From: Ostreococcus lucimarinus CCE9901 | Lineage: Eukaryota > Chlorophyta > Mamiellophyceae > Mamiellales > Bathycoccaceae | Assembly: GCF_000092065.1 (NCBI RefSeq) | Contig: NC_009368.1 | Span: forward strand, 248,001 to 312,000 | Direction: 5' to 3' | Length of the DNA: 64,000 nt | Part shown: positions 37,863 to 49,200 of the stretch, piece after piece | How positions within the stretch are numbered: the first letter of the stretch is position 1 | Layout: the number at the start of each line of letters is the position of its first letter | Notes under the pieces: generated by a model | Databases searched by the model: none | What the model was told of the DNA's origin: nothing | Seen by the model: only the letters and a program-made list of their open reading frames with translations | Position numbers and translations under genes: made by a program

Positions 37863-38172
37863 CTTGCGTTCAGAGATTCCATTCTGAAGAAATCTTAAGC
37901 GAGGGCACCAAAAACTCAAGGTCTCAACGGTCGCACGCTTCAGACTAGTTACATCTTCTGTACCTCCAAGCAGCGAAGTGCTCCTGTGTGTCAGGTTTGT
38001 CTCACCAAACACCGAGATCTTCGAGAAGACGAACACGTTCCGCTGAGAGTTTGCACGTGCACCTGTCTTCCTTTGCCTGATTTGTGAGCCATCACCCCAG
38101 ATTTGAATGTGGCGTATCTTATCGCGACACTCTCGCTTAAGATCTCTTCAGAATGGAATCTCTGAACGCAAG
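37863..38172. repeat. Element with 41-base terminal inverted repeats
   Basis: CTTGCGTTCAGAGATTCCAT at 37863 continues to 37903 and returns inverted at 38132-38172 with a single mismatch (AAATCTT versus AGATCTT). The 228-base interior has no coding potential that I can see. This structure suggests a MITE. Confidence 0.85.
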
Positions 38173-38996
38173 CCGTGGATGTATTAAACTGTGAACGAGG
38201 CTAGTCATGGTTCGATTTTTTGGATTACAAGTGTAGGTCTACTTTTACGTTTCGTGGACTCCGCTTGAGTCGGCCGATGTCACCACGTCAGGTGTTTCGA
38301 GTGCACTAGAGACGTGACCGCCGATACACAGGACGTCGAGCTCGGCGTGCCTGATTTCACGACTCGGTGACCATGGTTTGAAACCGAAATGACCATCGGC
38401 TTCAGGCCCAGGCGCGGCCGCAATGCTACTTTAAACTTAATATATTTTTTTTGAAAAAAGAGTAGTAAGAGTAATAAAAATAAACTTTTTTTTTGAGTTG
38501 GGGCACCCCAACATGATAAAACCGCACATCGCGGCGAGCCATGCGCGACCATCAATTTGATGTCATGTCTAGTCAGGCTCTCGTGGTAAAAACGTAAGAT
38601 GTGCTTATTACAGCATATGCCAATTGCGCAGTAAATCTCGAAGGACGACATCAAACATATCACAGAGCGCGCGCTTCACACCGTACAACACCATCTAAGG
38701 TACTTTCGACCGACGTTTTAGGCAATTTTGACTCGCCGACTGGTCTTTTCCAGTTGTGACGTCAGATTCGATACGATACTGGGTTACGATGCGTTGAGTT
38801 GGACTGTAGAGGCCTGTACCCTTACATGCACATCTTCCATGGAGCGCTGGAGAAAAGGCATTGTTGCATAATTATTGTCAAAATATAGATATTTTAATTT
38901 GACGCCACCATTATTAACTTTAAAATCAAGCCAGATCGCGACGACACTGAACATTTGAATGTGTATTCACACTTGAGAGACACTGGTTTCGGCAAC
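38173..38996. other. AT-rich intergenic stretch
   Basis: About 0.8 kb with A/T runs (for example 38440-38500) and only weak short open frames. One 127-residue frame on the minus strand has a poly-Leu/Phe run from T-tracts and no domain features. I see no gene here. Confidence 0.5.
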
Positions 38997-39980
38997 TCAC
39001 GATCGAGTACCGAAGACAAAATTAGCGCACTTTTTTCTATCATCTGCAGAATGCGAGTTTGGCGCATTTTTTACTGCGTCGCAGTGTTTCTTAGCCGCTT
39101 TGCACTGTTTGGAGCAGACATGCGGACATGCTGCCACCCAGGTTGGGTTGGAACATAGATGGCGCCTGCCTTCCGGCTTGCCGCAGCCCCGCGGAATCGA
39201 TTCACAGGGAGCCATGTTGGGTAGATCAGGCGTTTCCCAGACGGTACCAGAGATACCATCGAAACCTGGGCACGTGTAATCGTCACTCAGAGTACAGCCA
39301 GTCGCCGCCGAGCCTTGACAAGATCTTTTCCAACCACCCAAACGCCTATGGCCCTTTGTACGCTTTTGGCAAGTACCCGTCGACACGTTGTACGCTTGTT
39401 TAGCTTCCTTAGTATCAAACGAGTGACACACGCATGAATCAATCAGTGGCAAAGCGCGGACCTGTACGGCCGGCTCATGCTCGCACGCCCAACACGAGTG
39501 TCCTCCAATACTGATCCCGAACCGCTGGCGCATCTCTGACGCGCAGACTTTCGCGCGTTCCTCCTCGTTGAGCTCCATTCCCGCGCAGGCACAAGCGCAC
39601 TGTGCACGCGACCACTCCACTCCATCTGTCGCACCAACATAACCTCTCATATCATTCTCCAGTTGGGCGTGTTGGTCGTGGCATATTCTCGCACACGCCG
39701 CGAATGTCTTCATAGATTCTGGTAGTCCGTAGTGCACCGCGGCCTGGGACACCGCGTCGTCATCCATGAGTTTCCACCCCGTGACCCCCGAGCTCACTGG
39801 CCGCCGCCGCCGCCCGAGCTCACTTGACGGTGCATCCAAATCACCGCCCGCATCGCCTGGGTCCGTCGCCACCGCCGTGAACGGCGCATCCGCGTCAACG
39901 CCCGCGGCGACGTTCAGCGCCGCGGCCCCCACGAACAGCGCCAACGTCAAAGGTGACACACATTGCCTTCGAAACCCCAT
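38997..39980 (-). CDS. Secreted Cys-rich protein with ShKT-like C-terminus
   Basis: 327 residues from the ATG at 39980 (MGFRRQCVSPLTLALFVGAA), chosen because it gives a clean signal peptide; the frame is open to 40121. The mature part has about 24 Cys in clusters: CARICHDQHAQLEN, SRAQCACACAGMEL, GGHSCWACEHEP, DSCVCHSF. It ends in a ShK-toxin-like fold pattern CGKPEGRRHLCSNPTWVAAC then CPHVCSKQC. ShKT modules are widespread extracellular domains and do not imply a toxin here. It is divergent from the giant G8-domain gene (starts 249 bases apart), so the two may be co-regulated surface or secreted components. Confidence 0.65.
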   Translation of the reverse strand: MGFRRQCVSPLTLALFVGAAALNVAAGVDADAPFTAVATDPGDAGGDLDAPSSELGRRRRPVSSGVTGWKLMDDDAVSQAAVHYGLPESMKTFAACARICHDQHAQLENDMRGYVGATDGVEWSRAQCACACAGMELNEEERAKVCASEMRQRFGISIGGHSCWACEHEPAVQVRALPLIDSCVCHSFDTKEAKQAYNVSTGTCQKRTKGHRRLGGWKRSCQGSAATGCTLSDDYTCPGFDGISGTVWETPDLPNMAPCESIPRGCGKPEGRRHLCSNPTWVAACPHVCSKQCKAAKKHCDAVKNAPNSHSADDRKKCANFVFGTRS

Positions 39981-40228
39981 CCCGCGCGCGCGATCTGCTT
40001 TTTCGTCCACGCGGCGTCCACTCGCGAACGCGCGGATACCGTTCGCTCTCTCAGCGCCCTCCACGTCCGATCGGTTCGGAAGTGACGCGCGCGCGCAGAA
40101 TAGTTTCGCGTCACAACGCAATTATTCATTCCCGTGTTGATTTTATTCTATTCCAGGGGGTATGGGTATAGAGTTTACAGTGCCTTCGTACGAGATATTT
40201 CCCAACACCCTTTAGTACCAAAACCTAA

Positions 40229-43200
40229 TTGCGTATCTTCCCTCACTTTCCGACGTCACGCGCGCACGCGATGACGTCGGCGACGCCGAAACGACGGCGC
40301 GCGCGCAGATTTTTGTATGCGTTCGGAGGACCGACACTCTTATTTAACCTCATGCGCGTGTTTGCCATGTCCGGGCTCGTGGCAACAATTACAATGTCAA
40401 CAGCCGCGGGCGCCGCCCACGGTGGAGGTGCGAGCATGGACGAGGGACCGGCGCAAATGCATTATATGCCTGATCGATTTCGCAGCCTCGCGGGCGGCGG
40501 CTGGCTTACTATCTCATCGAGAGACGTGCACAAGAGCCTGATGCCCATGCCTGGGATGCGCGGTGGCGGGGAAGGCGCGAATGAGTCAGCAGTAAGTGGC
40601 AGCGCGATGAAGGACGAGGTGAAGATCGATCTGGCCCACGGTGACCCAGACGGTGAGCGATCGTGCGATCTCGTGCATTACAAGTCATCCTCGAATGAGT
40701 TGGTGTGTTCACCACGTGCGGTGGATTGCTGTTTGGACGGACTCACGGCGCAGGAGCTCGCCAGCGTAAGCGATGGGTGCCCGTCGGTGAGACCAGAGCT
40801 GAACGTCGAGGTCAACGGTCAGCGATTGACGTGGGGCAGCGCTGGTAGAAATGGAAGGGACACGCTCACGGACGAAAGTCTCAAAGTGAGCCATGGGCAG
40901 ACGCCGACGATCGTGGCGGTCGAGCCGGCTGAGGTTCGTCCCGGTGAGTTGATCACGGTGTACGGACGAACGTGCTTTGGCGATGTTTGGAAGAAAGATG
41001 AAGATGATGGTTCGTCTCTACGTGATGATCCCGACGCACTGCGAGATCTATTCTCGGTTGAAGCGAGCGCAAGAGAGGATCCGCGCCAAGAAATTGGATT
41101 GGAAAAGTCTCTCTACAAGGTGCTCATCGGTGACCTACCGTGCGAGGTTCGAGATCCACTCACAAACAGGTACTACCGATCCGAGCGCGGCGATGGTCCA
41201 TACACAGCCCACCGGCAAACAGAGTGTGGACCCGTTAACGGTTGGTTTCAGTGCCGTGTACCCCAAGACATCGATTCCGGTCTTCATCTACTTCATTACG
41301 AGACGTACACCAGAGGCAATGCTGTGATCCTGTCTGAGGCGCTCAGATGGAATGCATCGGACGCGTCCAAGGGCTACGTGCTGTCAGTGGTTGATGATAA
41401 GTCGGAAGATGAAGATCCACCGCGTGTTTATAACATAACGCAGCTCTCGAAGGATGAGTCCAAACAGCGACTCCTTGTTGAGGGTGCGTCTCTTGATGCG
41501 CCAAATATCGTCGTCGAGCTTGACGGGGAGCGCTGTGGTGGAAAAAAGGTTGTGTCCAGATCTGGCATCGAGGTTGAATGCTCAGGTTCAGCTGGAGCGA
41601 GCTCGCAGTATCACTACGGCCCCCCCGCGTGGCTGCGTGAAGACTGGGTGTTCAAGGACAAGAATAATAAGTTTGTCGGTGGCAAAGCGTGGTCTAACGC
41701 TCTCCACGTTTTGAAGCAGCGTGGAGAAAGGTACAACCCTCTCGCCGACGAAGTCATGGACGCTTTAAGCTCGGCATTGGCAACGAATGGCATTGTCCGC
41801 GGGTACAAGATCGAGAAAGTTCAACAGTATCTCACGAGCCCATCGGTTGGATCACCATATGTTGAGGCAACTAGCGGCATGAAAGCGGCGCACGCCGGAC
41901 TCATCCGTCACCGAAGGATACGGAATGCTGTGTTTGAACGTGTAAGCGGAGTCATCACCGCCAAAGCAAACGGGCGAATGCGCGTGGCGATCGCCAATGC
42001 GGCGGGCAATAACATGGTGCTTCGTGTGCGACATGTTTCCGACAACTTAAATGTATTCAAACCTTGGTTGTTAGTTTCCAAATTTTGCGGCACCAGATAC
42101 AGCAGACAAAACATTTATCGATACGGCTTTTCACAGTGGTTCAGTGTTCGTGGTAACGAAAAATACTATATGGAATTTCTGATGAACTTGGACCCCAGAT
42201 ACTTGCACAATTTCGGGGGATTCGATGTTAAGATGGAATTTTCCTACGACGCGGGTAATCCTGCGGGATCAATTGGGCAACTTACGCACACGACAACGCC
42301 TCACGTGCCCAAACGAGCGCATGGTGGCGATTACGTCGTGCGCTTTAGCGGCGCTTCGAAAACTGCGATCAGATTCGCTCATAATGCAACTTCTTCAAGA
42401 AGCAATTTTGAGTGGAAACTCTTCAGTGGCGGCAAGACCATCGAGTTCAATACGAAGAATTGGTTGCATGCACGCGAACACGTGCGGAAAGTTAGAGACG
42501 CTCTGCGATGGGCTAACTGTACCGCGCTGCCTGAAGACTCAAAGATGTGGGACGCGGACTCGACCCATTCTTCGCACCCATTCGACGTCGAGAATCGATG
42601 GCTCATGGTGCGTGATACGCAGACCTTCAAAGAGCCCACCACAGATTGGAACTTCATATGGCAACGTCGCATGGGCGGATTCAGAGGCGCGTCGATCGAC
42701 TGGAGTACCTCGTACTGTTCGACACACAGTCAAAAATTTGATTTGTCGTCACTACCCCCAGGAAGAGTCATCACTCCTTCTTCTCATTTCGACGTACCTG
42801 CATCTTCTCGTGCGACGACGAATAAGTTTCTGAACTTTGCCTACAAAGTCACTCCGGGTACGCGAGCGACCTTGTTACTTCGTCTAAAGTACCGAAGCGG
42901 TAATCGGGACATATCGACCACGTGCGCGGTTCTCCTCACCCATGAACAAGCGACTGGGAACGTGAAGAACTTCGATCACCCAGCGTGTGTGGACCTTCGA
43001 AGCGTCTTCAAGGATGATGGAGAGTGGCACTTTATTTCATTCGATTGGCGAACTGCGTTGGCCGGTGGTGAGTATGCCCCGAGTTATTTGGGCGAGGCTA
43101 TGTTCCCGCATAAAGTGCAAGTTCAACTCGATGGTATCGGTGTCGGCGCGCAGAGATTCCTCGGCAAGTGTCCGAATAAACAGCGCTTAGCGGAAATGTA

Positions 43201-46200
43201 TGTCGGTGATGAAGGAAGTGAACTGCGCGGTTACCTCTGGTTGGATAGCGTTTCTGTGACACAGGAACGCTACTCTCCTCAACGAGTCGAGACGCCCTCT
43301 GCACAGCTCGGAGGTATGCAAGAAGGCGTTCACGCAATCACAGATATTGAATATTCGGTCATCAGCCGAAGCGATGGCTCTAAGTGCAAATCGCTGTCGG
43401 ACTGTGATATCATCGTGAGCCTGCGTCAGGTGAAGAGATGCATTGATGCGCAGTCGCGAGGCGATTTCAATATTTCGCCGATGGTGATGTCACAGACGAG
43501 TCCAAACCCGCAACCCGCGACGGTCTCGTGTGGTCGTCACTATGCAGCGAACTGCTCGACTTGTCCGTGGAAGGTGTCCGCGGAAGGTGTCCGTGGAAGG
43601 TGGATGGGCTGGAAATATTGCAATGGTGCGTGCGAATGGAGATGGCACGGGCGTATCAATGCAGGTGGCACGTGCGTGTCAAAGCCAGCTCCAACTCCTC
43701 CGGCAATAACAGTCACGGATCGTACTTCTTCAACACGTGGAACCGTCACTGCACAGATCACAGGGGGGACGATGACGCAATTTTCCACCTCTGCCAATTC
43801 ATCTGAAGTGCAGGACGCATTACGTCATGTCCTCGGAGCGCACGACGGAGGCTTCGTGGTGAGTCCAAGCATGGATTTGTTTGATGCGTGCGGTGTGAGC
43901 GCTCATCGCATGCGCGTTGCGCATGCGAGCGATCTCGAATCGATCCAAGCGCGGTACAAAGAAGTCGTCAATGGTGTGCCCCTGGGAATGCTACCGAAAT
44001 CTTCCCGAGGCCGCACTGCGGAAAATGACGCAGGTCTCCTTAATATAACTGTGAATGTCTCAGGCGGCCTCGCTGAGATAGTCGCGACAGACGAGTCGAG
44101 CGATTTCATCGGTATGGTGCCCCTGGACACGAGAACAGATCTCGATGTGCGCGCCTTGATTCGCGGTGGCGACGCCGTGTTGGCGACGGCTGTTGTGACG
44201 GATGGCGACACAGTCGTACCATGTTCTGTCTCACCTGACCGTATGTCTGCGACTGGCTTCAAACAAGTTCCGAACGGGCAGGCATTCGTTGGCGATGCTT
44301 CTTGCCACATCATTGTGCCACACGAGGAAGTTGCATCTGACGCGACCGTGCACGCTCCGACGGAGTTGAATCAGGATGGTTTTCCCTCACTCGGTGAGTC
44401 CGTGAGTCAATCGAGTCCGACAGACCAGAAACGTCGACGGGACGTCGAAACTATCCGTCGGCGCAGCATGTCAAACTCGCTAAAATTTCCTGGCCATGAT
44501 ACCTGGGCAAAACGAGATCTATCGATGAGTAGATCCGATCTTGGACGATTAACAGTCACAGTGGTTGGTTTTGGTGCGCGTGTGCACAACGGCGCCGCGC
44601 ACCGTAGAGCTGCGAATCACGCGCGGAAACTGTTGAAAACGGAACTCGTCGCGAAGGATGCAGGTCAGGGGAGTCTCAACAATACGAAAAGCAAGTATGA
44701 ATTTCCGGCGGGCGCGGGTCGATTCAGTGATCCATCGACGTGGGGTCCTCGGGGAGTGCCGGACCAAAACTCGACGGATATGCTCTTTATTCCTGCCGGT
44801 TTCAATCTTACTCTGGATGTCGCCGATACGTACTTCCGCGTGTGGGTGATTGAGGGGCACCTAAATTTCCAACGGGGCATGAACATCACGATGCAAGCAG
44901 AAATGATCGTCATCAACGGCGACGACGCACACTTTAGCATTGGGAGTGAAACACGTCCCTTTGAAGATCAGGCGAATATCATCATGCACGGTCACTGGCG
45001 ATCCCTCGGCTTGCCCAAATATGGGGTGAAGTGCATCTCACTGACGAGCGGACGATTAACATTCTATGGTCAGCACGTCACGCCTTGGATGGAACTGGCC
45101 ACTACGGCTTCAGCTAACGCAAACGTTATTTCCGTCAGAAGCAAGGAAGGCAAGACTCCAGATCTCGCCGGATGGAAACCGGGTGCGAGTATTGTGGTGA
45201 CGTCAACCTCTTACGGGGACAGGAGATGTCGGCAAAACCGTACAGACGACTGTCAACCCGAGGAGCGCGTTATTGAATCTGTCACTCCTAGAGGCAACTT
45301 TGCGGACATAACTCTCGATCGACCGTTGAAGTATGAACATTTGGGTGAATCCGTGAATGTGGCGGGAAGCCCCCGCGGGGCTACGATTGAGCGTCGTGCT
45401 GAAGTAATGCTTCTCACGAGAAATATCAACGTGCGCGGCACGACTGAACACAATGGGTATAAGCTCGTCGGCTTTGGCGCGCACACTATGATGATGTCTG
45501 GTCAAATGGTGTTGAAAAATGTTGAATTCGGCCCAAACGTCGGACAGGCCTTCCAACTGGGTCGGTATGCCATCCACTACCACACGCCCAATGAAAAGAT
45601 GTTCAAATATGGTTTGACAGCCTCAAATGACCCGAGGATGCAGGGCGCAGACCAGCGCTTGAGTCGTGTGGAGGGAGTCTCGGTCCACCAATCAAACAAC
45701 CGTGCGATCGCGGTGCATGGTTGTTATCGACTGAACATCATTAACAACGTCGCGTACAACATCTTGGGACATGGGATGTTCGTTGAAGATGGTGTGGAAA
45801 TGTGGAACCTCTTCAAGGACAACGTTGTTTCTCTAGTGCATCGCTCTTTCTCTCTTTTGAACACTGATCAAACACCTGCAGCGTTTTGGATATCGAACGC
45901 TAACAATTTCTTCATCGGTAATCGAGTGTCATCGAGTAATCATCATGGATATTGGTTTGACCCACCAGGAGGACCTACCGGACCGTCGTCGCGAACGCTC
46001 ACGGGGCCTTTGGAAATCCAAAAATTAAGCACTCGGAAGGTACCGCTCGGCCAGTTTGAAAATAACAGAGCCCACTCGAATGGCCACTCCGGACTTTGGA
46101 TTGATCAAATAAACACGGTCTTGCAGCAAGGCGGCAGGCTCAGAATGTACATGGTCGGTACCCACGTATGGAACAATGGAATCAACGGTTTCGGAATGAT

Positions 46201-49200
46201 TACCGGCGTTGGGCATCTACAGATTGTGAATACGTTTGCCATGGGCAACGGGATTGACATCATGTATATCAAGTCGACTGGTGCGACGTGGGCGATGCCG
46301 ACGAATGGTTGGTCCGGTAACTTGGTGTACAACGCCACCCTTCGCGGTGACCCGAAACGCAATACCCAGGCAATCGGCTGTCCGCACGGCGGATGGGTAA
46401 CATTTAACGATATCCTCATTAGTGGCTATCAAAGTAGGTTGCCCCCAATACACCACTGCGCTGTGTGTCCGGGTTTCAAAGGCGGCATGGAAGTTCGTTT
46501 CATGAATATGAAATTCGTCGACAGTGATACAAGGCGGCTCCGCGGTGGTTCAACATCTCGACCGCGCGTATTCTGGAACGGGTACAACTCCAACCTTTTG
46601 CTCGACGTGGATGGGACCCTGAGTGGATCGCCAGGTCCACGATGGGCGCATTCAGTCAAGGGCGCCAGTGATGATCCCAGGAACCGGCCGACGGGTCATT
46701 TTCCGCCAGAACACTGCACCCTCAATGATCACATCGGAGGTGTTGTTTGCGACGCCAACACTGTGTCGTTGCGAGAGGTGCAGTGGCGCCGTATCAAGCC
46801 CATGACCCTTATACCCATGGCGATGCAGACAGCACCTGATCAAAATGCAGGGCAAGTGAACTTTTATCATTACGACCATATCGAGCGACGTTTCAATTGG
46901 CGTACGACATTGGTTATGGTTAAAAGTCCGAACGCGAAGCCATACATCCATAACTTTACGTTTAAGTTTAAAACATGGCAAATTGATGACCCGGACGCTT
47001 GGTACATGGAGGTCCGTGAGCTTCAGCCCAATGAATGGGCTATAATGCGATTCCCCACACTCCGCAATCCGTGGCGTTGGAACTTGAATTCAAGAATACC
47101 GACGGTCACATTGAATAACTACAATCAAAGTGATTATAGTTTCAATGAGAGCAAGGCCATCACCACCACGAGCAACGAATGGCTGAGTTGGAAAAATCAC
47201 AAGTTCGGCGACCACACATACCTACCCGTTGTGGAGACAAGGGATGTTAATGTAAAGCCAGATCCAGGGCTGCTCGATATCATGATATCTGGCAAGCGCG
47301 AACAAGGATGGACACAATCGTACGCCCTCGGTGCCAACTATGATGGCGCGCGTGAAGATATGCCCGTCTGCACCACTTCATGCGGAAGCTCGGCAAAGTC
47401 AACATGTGGCATGAAACGCTACAACTGCAGACCGGGCGACAAGAAACGATGTTTGCCGATGGAAAAGCCTGCAAACTGCTTCGACAATCGACCTATACCC
47501 GAGGTAGATCCCGAGCCTAAAACTTTTTCCTGGTGCGACTCAAACGAAGTTTGGTCTCCGCCGGCATTCGGGGATGACGTCATGATCAAGGCTGGTTGGA
47601 CGGTCATCTTAGATGAAACCTGTCTGGTGACCAACATAACTAGACACGTGGATTTATATGGGTCCCTGTTGCTTCGTGATCCAGGCGCTGGTAAAACCAT
47701 CAAGTTCCGAGCGCAGACCATCCACGTCGCGGCTGGGATTGGATACCTCGAAGCTGGTGACCAGGATGATCCGATATCGAATGGCGACGTTCGTATCGAG
47801 CTTTATGGGAACAGATTTTCTAACGCTCGAATGGGCTACGGTATGGAGACAAAGTACATCGCCGTTCTCGGACACCTCAGCCTCGTCGGAAAGGCGAGCG
47901 TGGAGCAAACGTGGTCGACGCTTAGAAGCGATGCGCCCGCGGGAAGCAGTACAATTGAAACGACAGCCTGTGGCGGTTGGAATACTGGCGACACGCTCAT
48001 GATTGGTGGCGCTATGCACAATTGGACCGGGATCAAGCATGCTTGGTTTTTGAGCGCGGAGCGCTGTGATATTTCCTCCATAGCAGTTGCGAGCGAAGGT
48101 TGCGTCATACGGTGTACTTCCAGCTTCAACTACACGCACTCAGGCCCGGCCCAAAAGCACGAGGTCAGTTTTGGTGGAATGCCAGTGACTCTCATGCATA
48201 GGCGCTCTCCAGGTGGGCGCGTGCAGGTAGTTGGCATGGAAGACAAAAACAAGGCACTGGCAGAGCAGCACTATGGTGCTGTTATTACTATCCTGAAACC
48301 GAAAAAGAAAGGCTATGACGCAAAATTGGCTAAGAGATTCAAGATAGAACTCAAGACGCCCGAGCGCATGCAAGCGGCAACTGAAAGCATGAAACATGAT
48401 CCCCCGCCTGAATGCCACCGCAGACAAGGTTCGGCTGTGATCGTCAATGTCAACTTTGCGCATTGCGGTCAGCGGCACTCTAGTCGCGCGTGTGTTTCTT
48501 TTGCCGCCGGTATTGGCGCTGAGTATCGAGCTACGTTCGCAGAAACGACATCGATGGCACTCGTTGCGAACAACACATTTGCGGACGCCTACAATTTTGC
48601 CGTGAGCGCAGCAGGAGATGGAATTATTATAGAGAATAACGCCATCGCACAAACCTATCACGGTGGATTCGAGGTCTCTGGTGCGAACAACACAATGTCT
48701 AATAACGCAGCTGTTCGATTATTCGACGATGTTAGTGATTACTTTCACGACATTGGGTCGGTTGGTTTCAAGTTGTCGGGATCAGGGAAATGGTATACTA
48801 ACGTCGTCGCCTCCGTGCAGTACACTGGGTTTAAAATTCCTGGATATCCGTGCGAAATGATGACTCCAGACGTGGAGGATGAGGGTTTAGACGTTCGCGC
48901 TGTGACCACCGTTCCCGCCGAACCTACAATGCGTGACCTTCGCGCGTATGGTGGCATGGTAGGCGTGAATCTGCGGGGCGGGCGTACTCGGATGGTCACA
49001 CGTGAACCGGTGGAGGCCTACGCGCCGCTCGAGTGTCGCCAATGGAGCGACTTCGAGATTCGTTCAATGGTTTGGTACGGCGTAACCACGTTTGGTCAGG
49101 GAAAAACGTCTATTGTGTTGAAAAACTTTAATATTTGGGACACCGGACTTGGTTTCGCGCTGTGGATGGTCAACGGTGGCTCAGCCGCAGGTTCGAGCAG

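Noticed and set aside
38280-38663. 127-residue minus-strand frame
   Set aside because: Its Leu/Phe run comes from a T-tract in AT-rich repeat DNA; no other coding evidence.
39053-39190. Toxin reading of the ShKT-like module
   Set aside because: ShKT folds are common extracellular modules in algae and animals; nothing else in the protein indicates toxicity.
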